Source: an uncultured Spirochaetaceae bacterium (GTDB taxonomy: Bacteria > Spirochaetota > Spirochaetia > Sphaerochaetales > Sphaerochaetaceae). Taken from it: a DNA stretch of 42,752 bases. Both the position numbers and the translations under genes were made by a program. Location: assembly GCA_944389975.1 (NCBI GenBank), contig CALXOH010000039.1:1-42752 (forward strand), in the 5' to 3' direction. Every line of letters begins with the position of its first letter. Positions within the stretch are counted from its first letter, which is position 1. The notes below the pieces were generated by a model. The model was not told the origin of the DNA. It was given only the letters and a program-made list of their open reading frames with translations, and did no database searches. Below are positions 31,040 through 39,808 of the stretch, one piece after another.

Positions 31040-34030
31040 ATGTCAGATAAGGTGAAGAAAAACAAGAAAAAGAAAGGATCGTTCCTTTCCGCCTTTTACA
31101 TATTGCTTGCATTCCTTTCAAGTTTGGTCGCATTCCTTGCATATTTCCTTCCGGAGGGAATCCCATTCAAAAGCATAGTCAAGGATTTTCTTGTAAATTC
31201 CTTATCCTTTCTCGGCCCGTCGTCGGTCTATGCACCGTTGGATGTTGCCATCTTCTTTCTGATCCAGTTCTCCCTTGCATCTGCCTTCAGAAAGAGGCGC
31301 CCGTTCTCGTTTCTCTCTTTGATCGCTCTGTACGTTCCATACCTCTCGATGCTTCTTGCATCCCGGTTTGAACGAGGAATCGAAACTCCGGTATTCATCA
31401 TGGAGCGGATATCCTCAGGGGAGATCGTGCTTTTGTACGTCCTCTCAGGGCTCTCTCTTGTATTTTCGCTCCTTATTCTTCCCGTCGTCCGTCCTTTGGA
31501 TAATGCGTGGAAGGAGAAGAGGAAGCGCAAGATGGAATTGGAAAAGGCTGAAGTGGAGGATGTCGTCTCCACCGATGGCCCGGTTGCTGTTGAAGAAGTA
31601 TCAGAGATTGCTGAAGAGAAAGAGAATCCTCTTGTGAAAGAGATGGATAAGAAAGCTTTGAAAGAGGAGAAGAAGAGGCAAAAGAGGGAGGAGAAGAGAA
31701 AGAGGAAAGAGGAGCGTAAGAGAAGTGAGGATGTCGTTGAATCGTTCAATACGAACGAAGATGAGAGCGAACCTGTGATAGCGCCACGCTATTCGCCCGA
31801 TGCCCCCCTCGATTTCCCGACTTTAACCGATATTCCGCACTTTTCCACGATCGAACCGCACGAGGATCTGAAGAAGGTTACGGATGACCCGGAGACGAAG
31901 TTCAAGCGTTCGATGGGGCTTGATGAGTTCGAGGATGAAGATAGTGAGAAGTTGGATTTAGGCCCTGACTGGGATGAGACGCCGAAAGTGGAGAAGAAGA
32001 GAAGGAAGATGGACCTCGACTCGGCTCCGAAGCATTTCAAGAGCGGCGGTATACTGGAAGCTACGATCGAGAGTTTGAAGGAGATCGGGGATGATTATCC
32101 GAACCAGGATCCGACGCCCCTTCCCGTGAGCGTGAAGAAGGAGAAAAAGGGGGATGGTGATGACTTTGCACCATCGAACCTCTCGAAGGATCATCCGAGG
32201 TACAAGCTATTCGAATCTTTGAGGAAGAAGAAGGAAAGCGTTGGAAAAGCGCCGCAAAAGATCGAAGAAAGCCCTCTCGAGGAGATCGAAGAAGTAAACA
32301 TACCTCAAGTGGCGGTGGAAGAGAATCCATATAAGAAGGCACTTGAGGAAGTTGAGAAGAAAAAGGATGAAACGAGGGAGAAGGTGGAGGAAAAACCTGT
32401 GGAGGCGGAGGAGAAGGTTATTCCCCGTGCCGAAGACATCCCCTCGCTTGATGAGAAGCACAAAGGAAAATACAAGGGCGCTGATGAAGAGAGCGCTGAC
32501 GAGCAGGATGACAGCTTCTACCACACTGTGGGAGTAAGCGGACTGAGATCCAACCACGACGGGATGAGGGGGATCAAGGCCCGTTCCAGGCTCAAGTACT
32601 CACCCCCTTCGAAGGATTATTTGAAAGAATATCCGCAGGATGCGTACGAGATAGATGCCAACACCAGGTCGCGTGGCGACTTGATTATCAAAACGCTCGG
32701 GGAATTCAACGTCGAAGTCGACCTCGTGGACATAATCAAAGGGCCGACCGTGACGATGTATGAGTACCAGCTGAGGGAAGGTGTTGCGGTCCAGAAAGTA
32801 AAAAGCAGGGTGGATGACATCGCATATGCACTCGGGGAGAGGCACATAAGGCTTCTCGCCCCGGTTCCGGGAAAAAGGGCGATCGGAGTGGAAGTCCCGA
32901 ACTTCAAGCGCAGCACGGTAGGCTTTAAAGAGATGCTTGATGCATTTGAAAAGGACAAGGACTCTTCCGGTTACTCGGTTCCGATGATCCTCGGAAAGAC
33001 TATCACGGGAAAGCCCGTATCGATTGATGTCGCGGCAGCCCCGCATTTGTTGATCGCAGGTTCCACGGGAAGCGGAAAGAGCGTAGGGATAAACTCACTT
33101 ATCGCAACCATACTCTACGAGAGAAGTCCGAACGACGTTCGACTTATAATGGTCGATCCGAAGGTAGTGGAATTGAAGATCTACAACGGGATTCCTCACC
33201 TCTTGACCCCCGTGATCACCGATCAGAAGGATGTCAAGAAGATACTGAAATGGCTTGTCGATGAGATGACGCGCAGGTACGAAATGGTCAGCGGGATGAA
33301 CGTGCGCTCGCTCAAGGGATACAACGAGAAGATAAGGGAGGAACACCTGTTGAGGGAGAAGCTTCCTTACATAGTCCTCATAATGGACGAGTATGCGGAC
33401 TTGATGGCTACGATTGGAAAGGACATCGAGTCTTACGTCGGAAGGCTGACTGCGATGGCACGTGCCGTCGGAATCCACATCGTGCTTGCAACACAGCGTC
33501 CGTCGACCGATGTCATCACGGGAACGATAAAGAACAACATCACGACCCGTATCGCTTTCGCTGTCTCCTCGTACATCGATTCGCGTACGATCCTCGATGA
33601 AGTGGGCGCAGAGAATCTCCTCGGACGGGGCGACATGTTCCTCAAAGTACCGACGAAGCAGGGCATGGAGCGTATCCAAGGGGCGTTCATCTCAGACGGG
33701 GAAGTCGAGAAGATGGTAGAGGATCTGAAGGAAAAATACGGAGAGCCCGATTACCTCGATCCTGAGATCTTCGAGGCCTATACCGATACGGATGACGATG
33801 TGTCCTCATCCTCGGACTCCGATGTCGAAGAGTACGATTCGGAGGAAGAGGAGTACGAGGAAGCAAAGAGGATACTCTTCGAGAAGAAGTCGATCAGCGC
33901 ATCGTTTTTGCAGCGCAGGATGCGCATAGGCTACAACAAGGCGGCGAGGTTCATCGAAGACATGGAGAAAGAGGGGCTTATCTCGGAAGCGAACGGATCG
34001 AAGCCACGCGTTCTGATAAAAATGCCATAG
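31040..34030 (+). CDS. ftsK: DNA translocase FtsK/SpoIIIE
   Basis: A 996-residue DNA pump for chromosome segregation at the septum. Four membrane segments lie at about 14-37, 61-82, 89-108 and 128-150. A long charged linker (about 155-505, Lys/Glu-rich coiled-coil-like stretches) follows. The motor has Walker A GSTGSGKS (about 674-681) and Walker B IVLIMDEYAD (about 778). The C-terminal gamma winged helix (about 935-996: SASFLQRRMRIGYNKAARFIE) reads polar DNA sequences and activates XerCD. It begins two bases after rsmG with AGAGGT upstream. An acidic Ser/Asp stretch separates motor and gamma domain. Confidence 0.95.
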   Translation: MSDKVKKNKKKKGSFLSAFYILLAFLSSLVAFLAYFLPEGIPFKSIVKDFLVNSLSFLGPSSVYAPLDVAIFFLIQFSLASAFRKRRPFSFLSLIALYVPYLSMLLASRFERGIETPVFIMERISSGEIVLLYVLSGLSLVFSLLILPVVRPLDNAWKEKRKRKMELEKAEVEDVVSTDGPVAVEEVSEIAEEKENPLVKEMDKKALKEEKKRQKREEKRKRKEERKRSEDVVESFNTNEDESEPVIAPRYSPDAPLDFPTLTDIPHFSTIEPHEDLKKVTDDPETKFKRSMGLDEFEDEDSEKLDLGPDWDETPKVEKKRRKMDLDSAPKHFKSGGILEATIESLKEIGDDYPNQDPTPLPVSVKKEKKGDGDDFAPSNLSKDHPRYKLFESLRKKKESVGKAPQKIEESPLEEIEEVNIPQVAVEENPYKKALEEVEKKKDETREKVEEKPVEAEEKVIPRAEDIPSLDEKHKGKYKGADEESADEQDDSFYHTVGVSGLRSNHDGMRGIKARSRLKYSPPSKDYLKEYPQDAYEIDANTRSRGDLIIKTLGEFNVEVDLVDIIKGPTVTMYEYQLREGVAVQKVKSRVDDIAYALGERHIRLLAPVPGKRAIGVEVPNFKRSTVGFKEMLDAFEKDKDSSGYSVPMILGKTITGKPVSIDVAAAPHLLIAGSTGSGKSVGINSLIATILYERSPNDVRLIMVDPKVVELKIYNGIPHLLTPVITDQKDVKKILKWLVDEMTRRYEMVSGMNVRSLKGYNEKIREEHLLREKLPYIVLIMDEYADLMATIGKDIESYVGRLTAMARAVGIHIVLATQRPSTDVITGTIKNNITTRIAFAVSSYIDSRTILDEVGAENLLGRGDMFLKVPTKQGMERIQGAFISDGEVEKMVEDLKEKYGEPDYLDPEIFEAYTDTDDDVSSSSDSDVEEYDSEEEEYEEAKRILFEKKSISASFLQRRMRIGYNKAARFIEDMEKEGLISEANGSKPRVLIKMP

Positions 34031-34040
34031 CGCGGGTGCG

Positions 34041-34070
34041 TTGCAATTCTGACGGGCCTTACATTAATAT
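34041..34070 (+). promoter_or_regulatory. Promoter of the class IV aminotransferase gene
   Basis: TTGCAA (34041-34046), 18-bp spacer, TAATAT (34065-34070). It starts 10 bases after the ftsK stop. CGGGCC/GGCCCG (34053-34058 and 34078-34083) flank the -10 as an inverted repeat and could be an operator. Confidence 0.6.
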
Positions 34071-34076
34071 TAGCTT

Positions 34077-34163
34077 TGGCCCGGGGTTGTATTCAGATTT
34101 TCCAACAGCCCGGACCATCTGTATATCCATCAGTTTCCTGATGCTTTGGAAAGGAGTTCCCTT
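34077..34163 (+). promoter_or_regulatory. Structured 5' leader of the aminotransferase mRNA
   Basis: The predicted 87-base leader can form a 9-bp stem with a 2-base bulge (34081-34089 with 34103-34113) and a perfect 6-bp hairpin CATCAG-TTTC-CTGATG (34128-34143), eight bases before the AAGGAG ribosome binding site. It does not match a riboswitch class I know. Confidence 0.35.
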
Positions 34164-34958
34164 GTGGGCAAAGGCATAATAAACGGCAGGATCGTAGACG
34201 AGAGCGAGTGTACCGTAAGCGTCCTTGATCGTGCATTCCAATATTCATACTCGATTTACGAGGCGTTGAAGCTGAAAAACGGATCGTTCGTACACCTTTC
34301 CGAGCACCTTGCAAGGCTGCACCTTTCCGGAAAGGCGATAGGCCTCGGCATCCCTTACAGCGATGAAGAGATCTCATCGTGGCTTGAAAAACTCAAAGAG
34401 GTGGAAAAGCTTTCGGATGCGACTTTCAGGATCCTCGTCTTCGGCTCTGAAGAAGTGAAGGTGTTCGTAAACCATTCCCCTTTGAAAGTCTATCCCGAAA
34501 GTTATTATAAAGAGGGTGTCGACGTAGCCACATATCAGGCGGAGAGATTCATGCCGAATGTGAAGACGAGCAACATGCTTCCTTCCTACCTTGCGCTTGC
34601 CAGTGCGGAGAAGAAGGGGTGCTTTGAAGCGTTGCTGGTCTCAAGGGATGGATATGTTTTGGAAGGAACCCGTTCGAATTTCTATGCGATAAAGAATGAT
34701 AAGATATATACAGCGCCTGATGAGATGGTGCTTCTGGGGGTGACCCGGACCGGGCTTGAGGAATGTGCTGGAAAACTTTCCCTCTCGGTCGTGGAGAAAA
34801 CGCTCACGATGGATGAACTTTTCTCCATGGACGGCCTTTTCCTGACATCGACGAGCATGAGGGCGATGCCGATAAAAAGCGTCGACGGGAGATCTGTTCC
34901 GCTTTCAGCCCTCGATAAGATACAGAAGCTTTCCGAACTCATCGGCGCTTGGGAGTAA
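34164..34958 (+). CDS. Class IV PLP aminotransferase (D-alanine/branched-chain type)
   Basis: A 264-residue fold-type IV PLP enzyme. It begins with INGRIVDESECTVSVLDRAF, the usual start of the group. The catalytic Lys is in PNVKTSNMLPSYLA, and EGTRSNFYAI carries the Glu that holds the PLP ring nitrogen. The length is close to D-alanine aminotransferase and aminodeoxychorismate lyase and shorter than BCAT (about 300). D-amino acid transamination, branched-chain amino acids and 4-aminobenzoate synthesis are all possible. The frame opens at TTG 34146, but GTG 34164 has AAGGAG seven bases upstream. It is followed 11 bases later by the helicase gene. Confidence 0.85.
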   Translation: MGKGIINGRIVDESECTVSVLDRAFQYSYSIYEALKLKNGSFVHLSEHLARLHLSGKAIGLGIPYSDEEISSWLEKLKEVEKLSDATFRILVFGSEEVKVFVNHSPLKVYPESYYKEGVDVATYQAERFMPNVKTSNMLPSYLALASAEKKGCFEALLVSRDGYVLEGTRSNFYAIKNDKIYTAPDEMVLLGVTRTGLEECAGKLSLSVVEKTLTMDELFSMDGLFLTSTSMRAMPIKSVDGRSVPLSALDKIQKLSELIGAWE

Positions 34959-34969
34959 TTGGAGTATTT

Positions 34970-36433
34970 ATGCAATTTGAAGAACTAGGATTGGACGAAC
35001 GTATACTGAAGGCCATAGAAGAGCATTCATTCGATTCCCTTACGAAAGCGCAGGAGGGCGTGCTGCCCATAACGCTCAAGGGCAAGGATGTGATGGTGCA
35101 GTCGAAGACCGGAAGCGGCAAGACCCTTTGCTATCTTCTCACGATCTTTGAAAAGTACATCAGGTGTAGCGGAAAGGAGAGGGCGCTTGTTGTTGCACCG
35201 ACCAGGGAATTGGCAGTGCAGATCGAAGGGGAGGCGCGCTCATTCTCCAAATACATCGATTCATACTCCGTAGGATGTTTCTACGGCGGTGTGGGGTATC
35301 AGAAGCAGAACAGGGAATTGGATAGTGCGCTTGTTGTGGGTACGCCCGGTCGGCTTTTGGATTACGCGAAGTCCGGGAAGCTCGATTTCTCCACTTTCGA
35401 TATCGTTGTGCTCGATGAAGCGGACAGGATGTTCGACATGGGATTCTATCCCGATGTGCAGGAGATGTTCTCCAAGATGAGAAAGCCTGAGGAGAGGGAG
35501 ACCATGCTTTTCTCTGCAACACTCTCTGTAAAGGTCCAAAACCTCGCATGGAAATTCATGAACGAACCGGAAGAGATACACATCGAGCCCGAGGAGATAA
35601 CTGTAAAGAACATCACCCAGGAGCTTTTCCACGTCTCCAAGGATGAGAAGTTCCCGCTTCTGCTTTCCCTTCTGAAGAAGATCGATCCGTCCTCTGCAAT
35701 CATATTTACAAATACAAAGGAAAGGGCGCTTGAGGTTGCTGAGAGGCTGACGATGAACGGCTATAAGGCAAAGGCACTCATCGGTGATATGGAGCAGAAG
35801 AAGAGGCTCAAGACCCTCGATGAACTCAAAGCGGGCGCAATAACCCTGCTGGTCGCAACGGACGTCGCAGCGCGGGGCTTGCAGATCGATGACCTTGAAC
35901 TCGTAGTGAACTACGACATCCCGGAAGATTACGAGAACTATGTACACCGCATCGGTCGTACGGCACGGGCGGGAAAGAGCGGAAAGGCGATCACACTTGC
36001 GTGCGAAGAGTACATATACGGACTGGAAGCGATCGAAGAGTACATACAGATGAAGATCCCCGTGCTCTGGGCGGATGAGTGCTCTCTCGAGCCGGTTGAG
36101 GACAAAAGCAGCGGCTACAAGGCTAAAAAGCGTTACAACAGGCTTGAGAAAGGCTTTTCCGGAGGAAGAAAAGTCAGGGAACGTGGCACGAGGCGCGACA
36201 GGGACGACCGGAGAAGGAGAAACGAGAACGGGGAGAAGAGGAAAAAACAGTACCCTGCAAGGAAGAAAACGCACGATAATTCCAATATCAAAGGGAAAGT
36301 TTCCGTCGAAAGGAAAACTCCGGTACCTGAAGGGGTCGTTGCAAGGAAGGTCAAACTTTCCGAAGTTCCGCACGAAGAGAAGAAGGGGTTTTGTGCGTTC
36401 ATCAGGAAGCTGTTTTCCAAGGAGGGAAGGTAA
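34970..36433 (+). CDS. DEAD-box ATP-dependent RNA helicase (RhlE/RhlB type)
   Basis: A 487-residue RNA helicase. Motifs in order: Q motif region (FDSLTKAQEGVLP), I SKTGSGKT, Ia PTRELA, II LDEADRM with DEAD, III SAT, V ATDVAARGLQID, VI HRIGRTARAG. The C-terminal tail (about residues 375-487) is very basic with Arg-rich runs, typical of RNA-binding tails of cold-adaptation or ribosome-assembly helicases. ATG 34970 follows GGAG by five bases. Its stop overlaps the plsC ATG by one base. Confidence 0.93.
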   Translation: MQFEELGLDERILKAIEEHSFDSLTKAQEGVLPITLKGKDVMVQSKTGSGKTLCYLLTIFEKYIRCSGKERALVVAPTRELAVQIEGEARSFSKYIDSYSVGCFYGGVGYQKQNRELDSALVVGTPGRLLDYAKSGKLDFSTFDIVVLDEADRMFDMGFYPDVQEMFSKMRKPEERETMLFSATLSVKVQNLAWKFMNEPEEIHIEPEEITVKNITQELFHVSKDEKFPLLLSLLKKIDPSSAIIFTNTKERALEVAERLTMNGYKAKALIGDMEQKKRLKTLDELKAGAITLLVATDVAARGLQIDDLELVVNYDIPEDYENYVHRIGRTARAGKSGKAITLACEEYIYGLEAIEEYIQMKIPVLWADECSLEPVEDKSSGYKAKKRYNRLEKGFSGGRKVRERGTRRDRDDRRRRNENGEKRKKQYPARKKTHDNSNIKGKVSVERKTPVPEGVVARKVKLSEVPHEEKKGFCAFIRKLFSKEGR

Positions 36434-37167
36434 TGGGCAAGTTCAGGCGTGCGATATCTATAATATTTCTCGTTCCGGTATTCGTTCCGGTACTTGTAAT
36501 CGCGATGCTTTCGGGCATTTTCTACATCATCAGGCTTAGAAAGCTCGGCGATCTCTGGCTTCACTTCTGGATCAGGATCGCAATCTACTGGATCTGGCTC
36601 ACATTCGGCGCAAGGGTGCATGTTACAGGTAAAGAGAACGTGCCCAAGGACGACAAGAACCTTTGCATCATCGCAAACCACCAGTCAATGATAGACATCC
36701 CTCTGATCTTCTACTCAGGTTTCTGGTGCGGGATCATAGGCAAGGTTGAGTTGAGGAAGGTTCCCGTCCTCAATGCCCTGATGTATGAGTTCAACTGTGT
36801 TTTCATAAATCGCAAGAGCCTCAAGGAATCGCTGAAGGCTATAAACCAGGGAAGTGAGAACATCAAGAAGGGCATTCCGATGGCCATCTTCCCAGAGGGC
36901 ACCAGAAGCCATGACTACTCCATAGGAGAGTTCAAGGCAGGGGCTTTCAAGATGGCAACGAAGGCAAGGGCGACGATCATCCCGGTTGCAATCCAGAATT
37001 CACGCCGCCTGTTGGAAGACCCGCGTGGATTCGGAATAACAGACGTATACTTCAAGATCCTTCCTCCCATAGAGACGAGGAACATGGATGAGGACGAGGT
37101 GAGGCTCATCCATGAGAAGGTTGAAGAGGAGATACGTAGCGCCTACGAGACGCTCAGGCGCGTCTGA
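36433..37167 (+). CDS. plsC: 1-acyl-sn-glycerol-3-phosphate acyltransferase (PlsC family)
   Basis: A 244-residue membrane acyltransferase for phosphatidic acid synthesis. Two N-terminal hydrophobic segments (about 8-32 and 41-60) precede the catalytic motif NHQSMID (H83 and D88 of HX4D). The glycerol phosphate site is FPEGTRS (153-159), and motif IV is IIPVAI. All key residues are present. The ATG at 36433 overlaps the helicase stop, with AAGGAGGG upstream, and the stop overlaps the ATPase gene by one base, so the whole block from the aminotransferase may be one transcript. Confidence 0.92.
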   Translation: MGKFRRAISIIFLVPVFVPVLVIAMLSGIFYIIRLRKLGDLWLHFWIRIAIYWIWLTFGARVHVTGKENVPKDDKNLCIIANHQSMIDIPLIFYSGFWCGIIGKVELRKVPVLNALMYEFNCVFINRKSLKESLKAINQGSENIKKGIPMAIFPEGTRSHDYSIGEFKAGAFKMATKARATIIPVAIQNSRRLLEDPRGFGITDVYFKILPPIETRNMDEDEVRLIHEKVEEEIRSAYETLRRV

Positions 37168-38489
37168 TGCTCTCGATAAAAGGGCTCTCTTTCTCATATG
37201 AGGACGGGGAGAGGATCTTCGACGACCTGTCCCTCTCGATGGATGAAGGGGAGAGGATACTGATCCTGTCCCCGCCGGGAAGTGGAAAGACGACGCTTTC
37301 AAAGATCCTCTCAGGTGCCTTGGGAGAAGATGACGGAGAGCTTTCCGGATACTCGTTCTCGATCGACGGGGATGATGTTCTTTCCCTCTGTGACTCAAGG
37401 CGTTCTGCCTTCGTTGCACGGGTAAGTCAGGATTCAAGCGAACTATTCGTATTCCCGACGCTCTGGGATGAGGTTGCGTTCCCGATGGCAGCCAGAAAAG
37501 TTCCGTATGACGAGATTAGGATGAAAGCGGATGAGATCATAGGGTATTATGACCTTGGAAAACTCTCTGAAAGCTCGGTGATGGAGCTATCGGGAGGGGA
37601 GATGAGAAGGCTCTCCCTTGCCTCAGCAGACGCCCTTTCAAGCAAACTCTACATCTATGATGAATCATTTGATGAGCTATCAAAAGGGTACAGGGAACGC
37701 GTAAAGGAGATAATCGGGGAGAAAAAGTACGCGATAGTCCTCGCATCCCGTTTCCTCGAGTGCTTTGAAGGCTTTTTCGACAAGATGTATACGATTTCCC
37801 GCGGCAGGCTTTCTTTGCTTTCATCGGTTCCGAAGTATTCACTTTCTTTTCAGCATGCAGAAATTGAAGAGGAGCACGAATTAAGAGTGGAGAACCTCTC
37901 GTTCTCACTTTCGCATGAAAGTTCGTCGTTTCATTCTGCGTTGGAGTTGCGCGTTCCCTCATTTTCTTTGAAAAGCGGAAGGATAAAGCTTCTGACGGGG
38001 GAGAACGGATCGGGGAAAAGTACGTTCAGCAAGCTTTTGGTAGGGCTGTACCAGGAAAGTACGGGCACTTTCTCGCTCGATGGCGTACGCATCGGGTCAA
38101 AAGATAGGAAGAGGAGGATTTCGTATCTGATGCAGGACCCGTTCCCATCTTTGTATCTACCTCGGGTGCGTGATGAGCTTGAATCGGTTTCCTCGGATAA
38201 TGAGAGGATAGAAGAGGCGATGGCAGTTTTCTCATTAAAAGGTGATGAGTATGTATCCACACTCTCGTTTGGAAAAGCGAAGATGCTCCAGAGTGCGATA
38301 TACTACCTCCTGAGACGTCCTTTCGTAATCCTCGACGAACCGGATGTTGCGCTCTCTTACGCTGATGTTGAGAAAGTGGTGGATGCATTTCTCTCAACCG
38401 GTGCCGGCATTTTGTTGATAACACACGATGAGAACATCAAGAAAATGGGTTACGAAGGTTATACTATCTCGGACGGAGTGCTTTCATGA
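37167..38489 (+). CDS. ECF transporter ATPase, two ABC domains fused
   Basis: A 440-residue protein with two ATP-binding cassettes, equal to EcfA and EcfA' joined, as in YkoD-like proteins. NBD1: Walker A SPPGSGKT (35-42), signature LSGGE (141-145), Walker B YIYDES; at the switch position it reads VLASRF, without the usual His. NBD2: Walker A GENGSGKS (278-285), a changed signature LSFGK (366-370), Walker B VILDEPD, and a normal ITHDEN switch. So one of the two composite ATP sites should be complete and the other degenerate. It powers vitamin or metal uptake with the next two genes. Overlaps plsC by one base and ecfT by four. Confidence 0.88.
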   Translation: MLSIKGLSFSYEDGERIFDDLSLSMDEGERILILSPPGSGKTTLSKILSGALGEDDGELSGYSFSIDGDDVLSLCDSRRSAFVARVSQDSSELFVFPTLWDEVAFPMAARKVPYDEIRMKADEIIGYYDLGKLSESSVMELSGGEMRRLSLASADALSSKLYIYDESFDELSKGYRERVKEIIGEKKYAIVLASRFLECFEGFFDKMYTISRGRLSLLSSVPKYSLSFQHAEIEEEHELRVENLSFSLSHESSSFHSALELRVPSFSLKSGRIKLLTGENGSGKSTFSKLLVGLYQESTGTFSLDGVRIGSKDRKRRISYLMQDPFPSLYLPRVRDELESVSSDNERIEEAMAVFSLKGDEYVSTLSFGKAKMLQSAIYYLLRRPFVILDEPDVALSYADVEKVVDAFLSTGAGILLITHDENIKKMGYEGYTISDGVLS

Positions 38490-39226
38490 ACATCAGAAGC
38501 GGATACATTTACAAGGATGATTTTCTCCACCGACTCGATGCGCGTGCAAAGATCTTCTTCACACTCTCATCCCTTCTCTTTCTCATCGCAGAGTCGTCAT
38601 CTTCATCCATTTTTGCATTCCTATCCCTCATCGTCATCCTCACATTCCATTCCCTTGGCATGATGGGTATAAATAGAGCGTTTGCTCCGGTTTCATTTCT
38701 TTTGCTATTCATTTTCATCCTCTCTCCATTCTCGTGCAGGGAGGGAACTCCATTGTTGATGCTATCTGACTTCGTTTTGGTTACGAAGGAAGGGCTCTCG
38801 TATTCTTTGCACCTTGCACTGCGCCTTACCGGGATATCATTCCTATTTTCTCTTCTTTTCTCCACAGAGAGGATGGAGAACCTCCTCTCTGCACTCACTT
38901 CATTCGGCTTGAAATATCCGATATCGCTATCTGTAATCCTTTCGTTCTCGTTCGTGCATCGCCTTTCGCTGCGTTATTCGGAGATAAAGGACGCAATATC
39001 ATTGAGAAAGGGTGGAAGCGTAGGGAGAAAAGGTATCCTGGACGTGCTTTCCGCATTGATCGTGTATGCACTCAAAGAGGTTTCGTCTACCTCGAATGCG
39101 CTGGTTGGGAAAGGATACGACGGAAAGGGGAAGGTCACTGACATGCACCCTCTTTCATCTTCGTATTCTGTTGTCATAATCTCCATTATCTGTATACTAC
39201 TACCTTGGATTTTTCATCTTTTGTAG
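38486..39226 (+). CDS. ecfT: ECF transporter transmembrane component EcfT
   Basis: A 246-residue membrane protein with about five to six hydrophobic segments. It opens HRLDARAKIFFTL, the usual start of EcfT (xxLDPRxKLxxxL). The C-terminal cytoplasmic part has AISLRKGG and NALVGKGYDGKG, in the place of the two Ala-Arg-Gly coupling-helix motifs; here both are altered (SLRKG and LVGKG). EcfT joins the ATPases to the substrate-binding S component. ATGA overlap with the ATPase gene. Confidence 0.85.
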   Translation: MNIRSGYIYKDDFLHRLDARAKIFFTLSSLLFLIAESSSSSIFAFLSLIVILTFHSLGMMGINRAFAPVSFLLLFIFILSPFSCREGTPLLMLSDFVLVTKEGLSYSLHLALRLTGISFLFSLLFSTERMENLLSALTSFGLKYPISLSVILSFSFVHRLSLRYSEIKDAISLRKGGSVGRKGILDVLSALIVYALKEVSSTSNALVGKGYDGKGKVTDMHPLSSSYSVVIISIICILLPWIFHLL

Positions 39227-39234
39227 GAGTAGTG

Positions 39235-39747
39235 ATGAATAAAAGTACTGGCAGGATAAGTTTGATTTCGGTCATGACGGCTCTTACCGTCGTCTTCACT
39301 TTGATAATCCGCTATCCGGTCGTCGCGACCAATGGATACATAAGCCTCATCGATGCATCGATAGTCTTTTCAGCTATTGCGTTCGGTCCGGTTCCGGGCT
39401 TTCTGATCGGCGCACTCGGATCGGCGCTTTCGGATATCATCGGGGGTTATGCGCTCTGGGCTGTCATCTCATTCGTCGTCCACGGGCTTGAAGGGCTTTT
39501 GATAGGCATTGTTGCCAGAAATGGGAATTTTTCAGCACTCAAGGGTGTTCTTTCAGTGTTGGTATCGCTGATCATCGTACCGTTGGGGTATTTCCTTCTC
39601 ACGGGCCTTTTCCTCGTCGACTTCAAGACGAGCCTTGTGGAAGTTCCGGGAAACCTTCTCCAGTCCGGCGTCGGAAGCGTCATCGGCGTTGTCTTGTACA
39701 AGATAGTACTGAACAGCTATCCAAAGCTGAAGAACATGAGATGGTAG
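39235..39747 (+). CDS. ECF transporter substrate-binding (S) component
   Basis: A 170-residue membrane protein with about six hydrophobic segments and no ATPase: MTALTVVFTLIIRYP near the start, then SLIDASIVFSAIAFGPVPG and GALGSALSDIIGGYALW, characteristic of ECF S components of the COG4720-like group. It follows EcfT by 8 bases with TAGGAG upstream, so all three ECF parts are here. The substrate cannot be told from sequence; thiamine precursors, pyridoxine and other vitamins are transported by relatives. No riboswitch is seen before the operon. Confidence 0.82.
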   Translation: MNKSTGRISLISVMTALTVVFTLIIRYPVVATNGYISLIDASIVFSAIAFGPVPGFLIGALGSALSDIIGGYALWAVISFVVHGLEGLLIGIVARNGNFSALKGVLSVLVSLIIVPLGYFLLTGLFLVDFKTSLVEVPGNLLQSGVGSVIGVVLYKIVLNSYPKLKNMRW

Positions 39748-39763
39748 AAAAAACGCCCGATAA

Positions 39764-39794
39764 TTGATAATGTTTTGTTGTTCTCAGATACAAT
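39764..39794 (+). promoter_or_regulatory. guaA promoter
   Basis: TTGATA (39764-39769), 19-bp spacer, TACAAT (39789-39794). AGGAGG at 39800-39805 is the ribosome binding site three bases before the ATG at 39809. Transcription would start near 39801 and cut into the Shine-Dalgarno, so the true start may lie upstream. Confidence 0.45.
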
Positions 39795-39808
39795 AATCTA
39801 GGAGGATC

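Noticed and set aside
34053-34083. CGGGCC/GGCCCG as a terminator for ftsK
   Set aside because: The loop is 19 bases, no T-run follows, and a promoter lies inside it.
39748-39808. Purine riboswitch before guaA
   Set aside because: Only 61 bases are available, filled by promoter and ribosome binding site, with no purine aptamer core.
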